Positions 15,739 to 22,206 are shown, counted from the stretch's first letter. The stretch is 22,206 bases of DNA from Deferribacteraceae bacterium UBA1873 (GCA_002338145.1 DDHP01000039.1:20945-43150), one strand, 5' to 3'. Translations and numbers: made by a program. The notes: generated by a model from the sequence alone, not told the origin.

Positions 15739-15767
15739 TATATGAGATGTGTCTATGTATATGAGAT
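15739..15767. repeat. Two direct repeats TATATGAGAT, 19-bp period
   Basis: TATATGAGAT occurs at 15739-15748 and 15758-15767, about two helical turns apart, upstream of the minus-strand symporter promoter (centres near -92 and -111). It is a candidate activator-binding pair. Confidence 0.5.
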
Positions 15768-15827
15768 TTGCTATAGATATTCTGATTATTATTTATTTTA
15801 CAATTGGGTTGTCAGATATTTCTGTCG

Positions 15828-15855
15828 TTTACACTGTCAATACTTTTTTTATAAT
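15828..15855 (+). promoter_or_regulatory. Candidate distal promoter toward the ACS-like gene
   Basis: TTTACA (15828-15833) and a perfect TATAAT (15850-15855) with a 16-bp spacer point to the plus strand. It would give a leader of about 200 nt that contains the triple TATACA element. Confidence 0.4.
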
Positions 15856-15918
15856 GCATATTCCAAACAAATATAGTTATTTATGAGTAAGTTATTGAAA
15901 TATAAAAAAATTAGAACA

Positions 15919-15942
15919 GTGTATACAATATACAGTATACAC
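15919..15942. repeat. Three tandem 7-bp repeats within a dyad (candidate operator)
   Basis: GTATACA, ATATACA and GTATACA occur head to tail at 15921-15941. The outer copies form a perfect inverted repeat, GTGTATAC-N8-GTATACAC (15919-15942). It lies between the distal and proximal promoters of the ACS-like gene and is a likely protein-binding site. Confidence 0.55.
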
Positions 15943-16011
15943 TTTGCAGTTTGTGAGTAAAAAATGATTAGCAAATCCATCAGAGTTGTAGAAGAGAAAT
16001 TCTTAAAAAAC

Positions 16012-16039
16012 TTGACTTGGTATAAAATGAACTTAAAAT
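16012..16039 (+). promoter_or_regulatory. Candidate proximal promoter of the ACS-like gene
   Basis: TTGACT (16012-16017) and TAAAAT (16034-16039) are separated by 16 bp. An alternative extended -10, TGGTATAAA, overlaps at 16018-16026. The leader would be about 20 nt and contains AAGGAGG at 16054-16060. Confidence 0.4.
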
Positions 16040-16066
16040 AAAACTTCAATTTAAAGGAGGATAAGT

Positions 16067-17947
16067 ATGCTTAGCAAAAAGTTAACCCATGTGAATATGA
16101 TGTATGAAAGGTCTAATTATCTTTCTGATGATATAAAGAAAATTTATGAAAAGTCAAAGAAAATTCCGGATTTTTTTGTTGATTTGGCCAGGGATTTATT
16201 GTTTTGGGAAAAAGATTTTAAAAAAGTTTTTGATGATTCTAATGCTCCGTTATATAAATGGTTTGCCGACGGGATGATTAATCCGTTTTACAATATACTT
16301 TCAAAGCATTTGGACAGTGCTACAAAAAACAAAGCAGCCCTTATCTGGAAAGGAAGTGACCATACCGAGCGAATATATACTTATCAGTCTTTGTACTCCG
16401 AAACAATGAAATTTGCTTCCGCTTTAAAAAAGTTAGGAGTTAGCAAAGGGGACAAGGTTTTTATTTATATGCCAAATATTCCTGAGCTTGTAATCAGTAT
16501 GCTTGCCTGCGTTAGAATCGGTGCAGTTCATGTGGTTTATCATCACAGTTATTCTTCTGAAGCCTTTGCTGAGCGTATAGATGATTGTGCCCCTGATTTT
16601 ATAATTTGCTGTGATATTAGCCAGACAGGTTCTGAAAGAGAAATTAAAAATAAAGTTGATATATCCATTGGGAAAGCTTCCTATTCTCCCAAACATTGTA
16701 TTGTTGTGCAGAGAAGTGAAAAAAGGGTGCACATGAAACCCTTGAGGGATTTATGGTATCATGATCTGATCAGTGATGAAGATTTTTCCTCCGCCAAAAG
16801 TATTGAAAATGTATATTATGAATCGAATGACCCTTTATTTATGATGTACACCTCTACAAATCTGAAAGTACCCAAAAGCCTTGTGTACAATTGTGCCGGA
16901 TATTTACTCTGGACGTATTTTAGTTATTTACTGATTTTTGATCCCACCAATCTGGATACATACTGGTCCACTGCTGATATTTCCTGGATTTCCGGACATA
17001 CGTACGGAGTTTACGGCCCCCTTATGGCAGGCCAAACTGTACTGGTCTTTGAGGATACGCTTGATATTAATAATGCTCAGAGATTTTATGATATATGTGA
17101 AAAATTTCAGGTAACAAAATTTTATACAACACCGACTATATTGAAATCTATTATGAATGCCGCTCAGAAAAGAAGTATATACAGGAAGCTAAAAAGTATA
17201 AAACTTGTTGCAACCGGAGGTGAAAAAGCTCCTGAAGATTTGGTGGAATGGGTTTTTAAAAAAATACTTTTCAGTAATAAGCCTATAATAAATGTATATT
17301 CACTTACTGAAGCTGGTGGTGCTCTTGCTGCCAATATACCGGGGTTTTCAGAAGTGGATTTTTCCAATGTTTCAAAACCATTACCGGGTATCCAACCGGT
17401 TCTGTATGATGAATTTTCCGATGATGTCATTGAGGATACCGGGAAAAAAGGTTTGCTTATGCTAAGCAGGTATACACCTTCTCTTTGTAGTAAAATATTT
17501 AACGGCAATGATTTGTATAAAAATATTTACTGGAAAAAAGTTGGGGGAGAATATTTGTTTAAAACCGGTGACGGAGCTGAGTTTACGGAGGACGGGAGTA
17601 TAATACTGACGGGGCGCATGGATGACGTTATGCACATAGGTGGCAAACGCCTTAGTTTTAGAGAAATAGAGGCAGCTATTAAAAAACATCCTTTGGTTCT
17701 TGATGCTGCAGTCATTAATATAAATGACGAAAAACGCGGTGATATGCTGGTTGCCTTTTGTGTTCTAAAGAAAACGTTGGAAGAAAGTTATTACGATCTT
17801 ACTGTGAGGGAAATAAGGGAGACTATAATCTCTGAGATAGGTGAAATTGTTTTGCCTGATGAAATAAAATTTACACGGGCTTTGCCTAAATCCCCGGATG
17901 GTGAGATTTTAAGGGATATGCTTAAAGAGATTGCCATTCAGATGTAA
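16067..17947 (+). CDS. Acetyl-CoA-synthetase-like protein with degraded catalytic motifs
   Basis: This 626-residue protein aligns over its length with acetyl-CoA synthetases: an ACS N-terminal region with WFADGMINPFYN (65-76), STADISWISGHTYGVYGPL (301-319), TEAGG (414-418), TGDGAEFTEDGSIILTGRMDD (500-520) and GGKRLSFREIE (525-535). Key positions are lost. The A3 phosphate loop (usual TSGSTGKPKG) reads TSTNLKVPKS (262-271), keeping only T-S and P-K. The A10 catalytic, acetylatable lysine (usual SGK) is Glu613 in PDGE. The acyl-pocket Trp (WWQTE in ACS) is Ser412. It is therefore unlikely to be a normal acyl-CoA synthetase; a regulator, sensor or altered enzyme is possible. The reading frame is intact with a strong AAGGAGG site, so it looks maintained. 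It is divergent from the symporter operon. Confidence 0.85.
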   Translation: MLSKKLTHVNMMYERSNYLSDDIKKIYEKSKKIPDFFVDLARDLLFWEKDFKKVFDDSNAPLYKWFADGMINPFYNILSKHLDSATKNKAALIWKGSDHTERIYTYQSLYSETMKFASALKKLGVSKGDKVFIYMPNIPELVISMLACVRIGAVHVVYHHSYSSEAFAERIDDCAPDFIICCDISQTGSEREIKNKVDISIGKASYSPKHCIVVQRSEKRVHMKPLRDLWYHDLISDEDFSSAKSIENVYYESNDPLFMMYTSTNLKVPKSLVYNCAGYLLWTYFSYLLIFDPTNLDTYWSTADISWISGHTYGVYGPLMAGQTVLVFEDTLDINNAQRFYDICEKFQVTKFYTTPTILKSIMNAAQKRSIYRKLKSIKLVATGGEKAPEDLVEWVFKKILFSNKPIINVYSLTEAGGALAANIPGFSEVDFSNVSKPLPGIQPVLYDEFSDDVIEDTGKKGLLMLSRYTPSLCSKIFNGNDLYKNIYWKKVGGEYLFKTGDGAEFTEDGSIILTGRMDDVMHIGGKRLSFREIEAAIKKHPLVLDAAVININDEKRGDMLVAFCVLKKTLEESYYDLTVREIRETIISEIGEIVLPDEIKFTRALPKSPDGEILRDMLKEIAIQM

Positions 17948-17957
17948 ATCGTAAAAA

Positions 17958-18008
17958 ATATCAGCAAAACTTTTGATGCTTTCTCATTTTTATAACTTTT
18001 GCTGGTAT
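17958..18008. repeat. Inverted repeat after the ACS-like gene
   Basis: ATATCAGCAAAA (17958-17969) pairs with TTTTGCTGGTAT (17997-18008), a 12-bp stem with one G-T pair and a 27-nt loop, starting 11 nt after the stop codon. No T-run follows, so it is not a standard terminator, though it could stabilise the mRNA 3' end. Confidence 0.35.
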
Positions 18009-18030
18009 CAGAGTGTTATTTTGAGTGGAA

Positions 18031-18054
18031 TATTGGTGTATTGGTATATTGGTT
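18031..18054. repeat. Three tandem 8-bp repeats TATTGGTN
   Basis: TATTGGTG, TATTGGTA and TATTGGTT follow one another without gaps. They lie about 75 bp upstream of the candidate promoter of the CBS/DUF169 pair and could be an iterated binding site or a simple slippage repeat. Confidence 0.5.
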
Positions 18055-18106
18055 GAGAGAGGGTTAGTAAAAATTAGCTTTACAAAATAAGTATAATCAT
18101 CTACTA

Positions 18107-18135
18107 TTGTGACAATGTTTGATTATGGCTATAGA
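18107..18135 (+). promoter_or_regulatory. Candidate promoter of the CBS-DUF169 operon
   Basis: TTGTGA (18107-18112) and TATAGA (18130-18135) are separated by 17 bp, about 50 nt before the CBS start. Confidence 0.4.
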
Positions 18136-18137
18136 TT

Positions 18138-18165
18138 AAATAGCAATAGTCAGATGATGCTATTT
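18138..18165 (+). promoter_or_regulatory. Dyad/hairpin at the CBS-gene start site
   Basis: AAATAGCA (18138-18145) and TGCTATTT (18158-18165) are perfect 8-bp complements with a 12-nt spacer. They lie just after the -10 box and end 3 nt before the GGAGG ribosome binding site (18169-18173), fitting either an operator or a 5' RNA hairpin. Confidence 0.4.
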
Positions 18166-18184
18166 TGTGGAGGTACGGCGTAAG

Positions 18185-18613
18185 ATGAAAACCAAGGTAA
18201 AAGAGGTTATGACCACTTCTGTGATAACGGCACAGGAGAATGAAAGTATCAGAACGGTCACTTTACGATTGCGTAAACATGGCATTACCGGTTTACCTGT
18301 TTTGAACAGTGCAGGAGAAGTAGTTGGTGTTTTTAGTGAATCTGATATGATGAGTAGATTACCCGATATATTAAACGATGCAGATAAAATACCTTTGATT
18401 GATGTTCAGGAGCTTACTGACCCACCGGTGAAAGAAGTTATGGGAACTCCCCCGATAACAGTGGGGCCTGATTATAAATTGGTGGAAGTGGCAAAGATTT
18501 TTTTGGAAAAATATATACATAGAATACCTGTTTTAAAAGACAGAGAGCTTGTTGGCATTATTTCTTTGGGGGATTTGCTGAAAGCTTTAGTAGAGTATGG
18601 AGAGGAATCATGA
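18185..18613 (+). CDS. Two-CBS-domain protein
   Basis: This 142-residue cytosolic protein consists only of a CBS pair (about 1-58 and 80-138). It has typical VKEVMTTSVIT (5-15), GITGLPVLN (33-41), VGVFSESDMM (47-56), VKEVMGTPPITV (82-93) and IHRIPVLKD (111-119) segments. CBS pairs commonly bind AMP, ATP or related ligands and control a partner. ATG at 18185 is chosen with GGAGG 11 nt upstream; a GTG at 18167 would overlap that site and add six residues. The stop overlaps the DUF169 start (ATGA), so the CBS protein probably regulates or acts with the DUF169 protein. Confidence 0.85.
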   Translation: MKTKVKEVMTTSVITAQENESIRTVTLRLRKHGITGLPVLNSAGEVVGVFSESDMMSRLPDILNDADKIPLIDVQELTDPPVKEVMGTPPITVGPDYKLVEVAKIFLEKYIHRIPVLKDRELVGIISLGDLLKALVEYGEES

Positions 18614-19359
18614 AAGAATTTCTTGAGACTTTGAACAAAACAGTCAGACTTCAGAATAATCCTGTCGGTGTTAAACTGTTCAGAGATGAGGAATTTTCCG
18701 GCAAGGTGAAGGTGAAGAACAAAAAAATAAATATATGCCAACAAATTGCTTACTCAAGATATTACAACTGGTCTACTTATATTACTGCAAAAGATAGTTT
18801 TTGTGTGTTGGGGGCTTCTTGCTGTGGTCTTATTGACACTCCGGACAGGGTTATTAGCGGGGAAGTTAATTGGAATGTGTACCAGAAGGATATAACGGCG
18901 GCGGCAAATATGCAGAAAAACATGCCCAGGGTTGATTTCAGAAGTAAAGGGGTTCTTACTTTCTCTTTGGAAAGGCCTGTTCAGGGTATCAAGCCGGAGG
19001 CCGTGGTAATTTACGTTAATTCCGCCCAGGCTATGAGGTTTGTACAGGCATTTTTATATAGAGAAGGTGGTGAATTCGTTATGAAATCTTCCGGTGATGC
19101 AGGTGTATGCTCCAGAGGTGTTGCCGGTGTGATAAATACATCAAAGCCGACTATAGAAATTCCCTGCTTAGGTGACAGAAGATTTGCTATGGCTCAAGAC
19201 TATGAGTTGGTTGTGGCATTTCCTTTCAGTATGTGTGAAGAGGTTGCTGAAGGGCTGCTTATGACTCATAAGGCCGGTATTCGTTACCCCGTTCCGTTTG
19301 ATATGGTTGAAAAATGTTCTTTGCCCGAAGAGTACACCACAAAAGAAGAAGATTTGTGA
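18610..19359 (+). CDS. DUF169 family protein, cysteine-rich
   Basis: This 249-residue protein matches the DUF169 family, whose function is unknown. It has the early NPVGVKLF motif (17-24), cysteines at 43, 65, 71 and 72 (the C-V-L-G-A-S-C-C block at 65-72), C167 in GVCSRG and C186 in IPCLGDRRF, and no membrane segment or signal peptide. The conserved cysteines suggest a metal or redox cofactor, which is inference. A GGAGAGG site lies within the CBS gene, and the ATG overlaps its stop by 4 nt, so the two are coupled. It converges on the diguanylate cyclase gene with 10 nt between stops. Confidence 0.8.
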   Translation: MKEFLETLNKTVRLQNNPVGVKLFRDEEFSGKVKVKNKKINICQQIAYSRYYNWSTYITAKDSFCVLGASCCGLIDTPDRVISGEVNWNVYQKDITAAANMQKNMPRVDFRSKGVLTFSLERPVQGIKPEAVVIYVNSAQAMRFVQAFLYREGGEFVMKSSGDAGVCSRGVAGVINTSKPTIEIPCLGDRRFAMAQDYELVVAFPFSMCEEVAEGLLMTHKAGIRYPVPFDMVEKCSLPEEYTTKEEDL

Positions 19360-19369
19360 GTGGATAGAA

Positions 19370-20338
19370 TTATACGCTTGTAATTTTATTTCTGCCGGTT
19401 TTTTTACTTTTGTACAGAGCATTATCGGCAGCTAAGAGTATTTCTTCGGCTGTTTGGTATTTGTCACAGTAGCTTGCTATGCCTGCACTGAATGTTACGG
19501 AGAACCCAGTGCCGTCTTTTCCATTGTCTGGTTGCTTATCTGAAGCTGGCTTGCTGGAAAACTTTATGGAAGAAAATTCTTCAAGTATTCGACTTACCAC
19601 TACTTTGGCTTTATCATGCTCTGTTTCCGTAAAAATAATTGCAAATTCCTCTCCGCCGTATCTTGCAGGAAAATCTGATTTTCTTATGTTCCTTTTTATA
19701 CAGTGTGAAAATTCTTTTAAAATTTCATCACCTTTAAGGTGCCCGAATCTGTCATTAACAGATTTAAAAAAATCCAGGTCCATAATTGCCAGGGTAAAGT
19801 TATTGCCGTATCGTTTGCTTTTATTGAACTCTTCCGCCAATCGCTCCTTGAAAAATGAATGGTTGTACAATTTTGTTAAACCATCCTTGGAAATAAGATC
19901 TTCCATTTCTTCATTCTTTTCCATTAAATCGGTTGTGGCAAAGGCAACATCAAAGATTTTATCTTCCAGTTCATTTATAGTTTTTTTATACTGAGAATGT
20001 TTGTCACACCAGTTCTTAAAAAGATTTAAATTAAGATAAAGTTTTTCTGACTCGTAATTATTGGTTAATATTACGTAAAAAAAATAAAACTTGCTGCTGA
20101 ATTTGTATATGTCTGCAAAGTGTTTTTCGGATGCAATTATTAAAAGGTTATTTTCTTTAAAAAGGAGTTCGTTAATAATTTCAAACATTTCCGGAGAGTA
20201 TTCAATTATAATATTTTCTTCCTTACATTTTTTAAAGTCATCAACAGAGAACTCTTTTGTGTATTGGACCAGAATTTTTATTTGTTTTGCCAACCTCTCA
20301 TTTTTAATATGGGTATAAAATATGCTCTCATTCATCAT
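19370..20338 (-). CDS. Diguanylate cyclase (GGDEF) with product-inhibition site
   Basis: This 322-residue protein makes cyclic di-GMP from two GTP. The N-terminal about 110 residues are an unrecognised, soluble alpha/beta-looking region (possible sensor), then a probable coiled coil (115-148), then the GGDEF domain (148-322) with DGLTKLYNH, LDFFKSVND, an intact GGEEF active site (228-232) and RKSD (219-222), which sits at the I-site position for c-di-GMP feedback. No membrane helix is evident. The start at 20338 is preferred because GGAAG lies 6 nt upstream; an ATG at 20344 is too close to it. It overlaps the lysS end by 11 nt, so expression appears coupled to lysyl-tRNA synthetase. Confidence 0.88.
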   Translation of the reverse strand: MMNESIFYTHIKNERLAKQIKILVQYTKEFSVDDFKKCKEENIIIEYSPEMFEIINELLFKENNLLIIASEKHFADIYKFSSKFYFFYVILTNNYESEKLYLNLNLFKNWCDKHSQYKKTINELEDKIFDVAFATTDLMEKNEEMEDLISKDGLTKLYNHSFFKERLAEEFNKSKRYGNNFTLAIMDLDFFKSVNDRFGHLKGDEILKEFSHCIKRNIRKSDFPARYGGEEFAIIFTETEHDKAKVVVSRILEEFSSIKFSSKPASDKQPDNGKDGTGFSVTFSAGIASYCDKYQTAEEILLAADNALYKSKKTGRNKITSV

Positions 20339-21803
20339 AATCATCTTCCGGTCTCATGTGCGGAAATAAAATCACCTCCCTTATAGATTTACTGTTTGTA
20401 AGAAGCATTATAAGCCTGTCAATACCCAAGCCTTCTCCGGCTGTGGGGGGAAGACCGTATTCCAGGGCTCTTAAAAAGTCCTTATCCATCAAATGAGCTT
20501 CTTCATCCCCGGCATCCTTAGCCAGAACCTGTTTTTCAAAACGTTCTTTCTGATCAATAGGGTCATTAAGCTCATTGAAACCGTTTGCCATTTCAAAGCC
20601 GGCAATAAAAAGTTCAAACCTTTCAGTAGTTTCCGGGTCATCTGCTTTTGATTTCGAAAGGGGGGATACCTCTTTGGGATAATCAATGATAAAAGTGGGC
20701 TGTATAAGTTTTTCCTCAACAAGTTCTTCGAAAATCTCCAGCACTATTTTTCCTTTACCCCATGATTCATCTATTTTTATACTGTTTTCCTGTGCCGTTT
20801 GTTTTGCCGACTCAAAGTCAGAAAGTTTTTTCCTGTCAATATGCGCATACTTTTCTATTGCTTCCTCCAGTGTAAGTCTGGGCCATGGCCTTTTTAGTGA
20901 TATAGTTTCATTGTTGTATTCGATAGTAGTTTTTCCGAGCACATTAGCTGAAACATCGTTTATCAGTTCTTCAGTCAGAGACATCATATCATGGTAATCG
21001 GCGTATGCCATATACCACTCAATCATGGTAAATTCAGGATTGTGCCTGGTGGACACACCTTCATTTCTGAAATTCCTGTTAATCTCGTAAACCTTTTCCA
21101 GTCCACCTATAACAAGTCTTTTCAAATAGAGCTCAGGCGCAATCCTCAAATACAGCTTCATATCCAGTGCATTGTGATGTGTCACAAATGGCTTTGCTGT
21201 CGCTCCGCCTGCAATGGGCTGCATCATGGGAGTCTCCACTTCCAGAAAGTCGCGTTTGTTGAAAAATTCCCTTATTCTCTTTATTACTGCACTGCGGGTG
21301 ACAAAAATATCCTTTACATGTTCGTTGACAATGAGATCGGTGTATCTCTGTCTGTATCTTTTCTCCACATCTTTGAGCCCATGCCATTTTTCCGGGAGGT
21401 CTCTGAGTGACTTTGTTAAAATTTTATAAGATTCGGCAAATAAAGTGAGTTCACCAGTTTTGGTTTTAAATAAAAACCCCGATGTTCCTATGAAATCTCC
21501 TGTATCTGTGGCTTTGAATACTTTATATTCCTCTTCGCTTATTTCACCTTTCTTTAAATAAACCTGAAAATCGCCGGTTCTGTCTTTTATCGTAATAAAA
21601 GCAGCTTTTCCGAATTCTCTGATTGACATTACCCGCCCGGCAATGCTGAATCTGTATTTTGCATTAAGCAGCTCATTTTTATCCGAATCAGAGTATTTCT
21701 CCTTAATTTCCTTTGATGAAAATGGAATTTTAAACGTGTTTACATATGGTGTAACCCCATAACTTTTAAGTTGTTCAAGTTTTTGAACTCTATGTTTTTC
21801 CAT
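20328..21803 (-). CDS. lysS: Lysyl-tRNA synthetase, class II
   Basis: LysS charges tRNA-Lys with lysine using ATP. The 491-residue protein has the N-terminal OB-fold anticodon-binding domain (about 50-130), the class II motif 1 region around FLEVETPMM (186-194), motif 2 FRNEGVSTRHNPEFTMIEWY (245-264) and a C-terminal motif 3 GEGLGIDRLIMLL. Length is normal. AGGAG lies upstream of the ATG. Its last 11 nt overlap the diguanylate cyclase gene. Transcription probably starts from a promoter at 21854-21882 that overlaps the divergent metallophosphoesterase promoter. Confidence 0.97.
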   Translation of the reverse strand: MEKHRVQKLEQLKSYGVTPYVNTFKIPFSSKEIKEKYSDSDKNELLNAKYRFSIAGRVMSIREFGKAAFITIKDRTGDFQVYLKKGEISEEEYKVFKATDTGDFIGTSGFLFKTKTGELTLFAESYKILTKSLRDLPEKWHGLKDVEKRYRQRYTDLIVNEHVKDIFVTRSAVIKRIREFFNKRDFLEVETPMMQPIAGGATAKPFVTHHNALDMKLYLRIAPELYLKRLVIGGLEKVYEINRNFRNEGVSTRHNPEFTMIEWYMAYADYHDMMSLTEELINDVSANVLGKTTIEYNNETISLKRPWPRLTLEEAIEKYAHIDRKKLSDFESAKQTAQENSIKIDESWGKGKIVLEIFEELVEEKLIQPTFIIDYPKEVSPLSKSKADDPETTERFELFIAGFEMANGFNELNDPIDQKERFEKQVLAKDAGDEEAHLMDKDFLRALEYGLPPTAGEGLGIDRLIMLLTNSKSIREVILFPHMRPEDDYDE

Positions 21804-21846
21804 ATAAAAACTCTCCTGAAAATGGACTTTATGTTGATTATGATTT

Positions 21847-21875
21847 TTGACATGTTATACATAAAAGTATATTGT
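21847..21875 (+). promoter_or_regulatory. Promoter of the metallophosphoesterase gene
   Basis: A perfect TTGACA (21847-21852) and TATTGT (21870-21875) are separated by 17 bp, oriented toward the gene at 21921. Confidence 0.5.
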
Positions 21876-21882
21876 ATTACAA
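21854..21882 (-). promoter_or_regulatory. Promoter of lysS
   Basis: On the minus strand TTGTAA (21882-21877) and TATAAC (21859-21854) are separated by 17 bp. The footprint nearly coincides with the divergent plus-strand promoter. Confidence 0.45.
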
Positions 21883-21899
21883 TACGAAATTGTATACAA
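21871..21899. promoter_or_regulatory. Paired palindromes, candidate operator
   Basis: ATTGTA-T-TACAAT (21871-21883) is a perfect odd palindrome and TTGTATACAA (21890-21899) a perfect even one. The first covers the lysS -35 box and the plus-strand -10 box. Both share the TTGTA half-site. Confidence 0.45.
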
Positions 21900-21920
21900 C
21901 ATTGTTAAAGGGGTGCGTTT

Positions 21921-22206
21921 GTGAAAATAGGTGTAATTGCTGACAGCCATGACCATATGGATAACCTTGCCCACATTGTAAATTTTTTTAACAAAAACAG
22001 TTTTGATTATATTTTCCACTGTGGTGACATTGTTTCGCCGTTTGCTGTTACTCTGCTTAATAAACTGGAAATGCCTTATTTTGGTGTATATGGGAATAAT
22101 GACGGTGAAATTATGGGATTATCTGATTTTTCCGGGGCTAAAATTGTGAAAGGTCCGGTTGTGAAGGATATAAATGGTTTCAAATTTGCCATATTCCACG
22201 AGCCTG
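21921..22206 (+). CDS. Metallophosphoesterase, YfcE/MJ0936-like (3' end beyond window)
   Basis: The first 95 residues are present and the gene runs off the window. The start is GTG, with AAAGGGG upstream; an earlier GTG at 21913 stops at once. Metal-binding motifs are visible in order: GVIADSH (D8, H10), CGD (34-36), GNND (58-61) and His93, as in small phosphodiesterases of the YfcE/MJ0936 group that hydrolyse phosphodiesters with Mn2+ or Ni2+. The usual His-Gly pair is His-Glu (93-94). The natural substrate is unknown. It is divergent from lysS with overlapping promoters. Confidence 0.85.
   Translation, partial: MKIGVIADSHDHMDNLAHIVNFFNKNSFDYIFHCGDIVSPFAVTLLNKLEMPYFGVYGNNDGEIMGLSDFSGAKIVKGPVVKDINGFKFAIFHEP

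Noticed and set aside
15964..16041. 25-codon plus-strand frame upstream of the ACS-like gene
   Set aside because: It could be a leader peptide, but the ribosome binding site is weak, the proximal promoter lies inside it, and nothing shows it is conserved.
15849..16049. 66-codon minus-strand frame in the divergent control region
   Set aside because: Its Phe/Ile/Tyr-rich composition is typical of AT-rich noncoding DNA, and it has no good ribosome binding site.
17958..18008. Terminator for the ACS-like gene
   Set aside because: The loop is 27 nt and no T-run follows, so it is recorded only as an inverted repeat.

Overview
The window is AT-rich, densely packed bacterial chromosome with core genes and no sign of phage, insertion sequences, CRISPR, rRNA or tRNA. 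Low G+C, many overlapping start/stop codons, and a MutS2/CvpA/YqeY/PduO/QueC gene mix with a DUF4212-type symporter point to a Gram-negative, probably anaerobic, non-proteobacterial lineage. My best guess is a member of the Deferribacterota (Flexistipes/Deferribacter-like). That is recognition-based inference, not proof.

Layout. (1) 1-539: a possible remnant gene for a small membrane protein (91-264, with in-frame coding-like sequence beyond its stop), then a good sigma70-type promoter. (2) 540-6015, plus strand: a tight run queC, pfkA, PduO-type cobalamin adenosyltransferase, yqeY, cvpA-like, mutS2. (3) 6113-11026, plus strand: a second run of DtxR/MntR-type regulator, membrane-anchored esterase, proC, FadR-like TetR regulator, AspT-type transporter and a VTT/DedA-like membrane protein, with mostly overlapping or 1-10 nt junctions. 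(4) 15554-11030, minus strand: DUF4212 subunit plus sodium:solute symporter, a strong terminator, then a small membrane protein of unknown function plus a cNMP-binding/CBS/DUF294 signalling protein. (5) 15555-16066: a 512-bp divergent control region rich in repeats and dyads. (6) 16067-19359, plus strand: an acetyl-CoA-synthetase-like protein with degraded catalytic motifs, then a CBS-pair protein coupled to a DUF169 protein. (7) 21803-19370, minus strand: lysS overlapping a GGDEF diguanylate cyclase. (8) 21921-end: a metallophosphoesterase cut by the window edge, sharing overlapping divergent promoters with lysS.

The most interesting part is 11030-19359. A carboxylate-type symporter, a cNMP/CBS/nucleotidyltransferase-like protein, a divergently encoded ACS-like protein that has lost its P-loop and catalytic lysine, and a CBS/DUF169 pair sit together around an intricate intergenic region. 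I infer an adenylate-responsive organic-acid uptake and sensing module in which the ACS-like protein may be a sensor or regulator rather than a normal ligase. The symporter mRNA leader also carries an orphan, near-perfect complement to the 16S rRNA 3' tail that has no start codon at usable distance.
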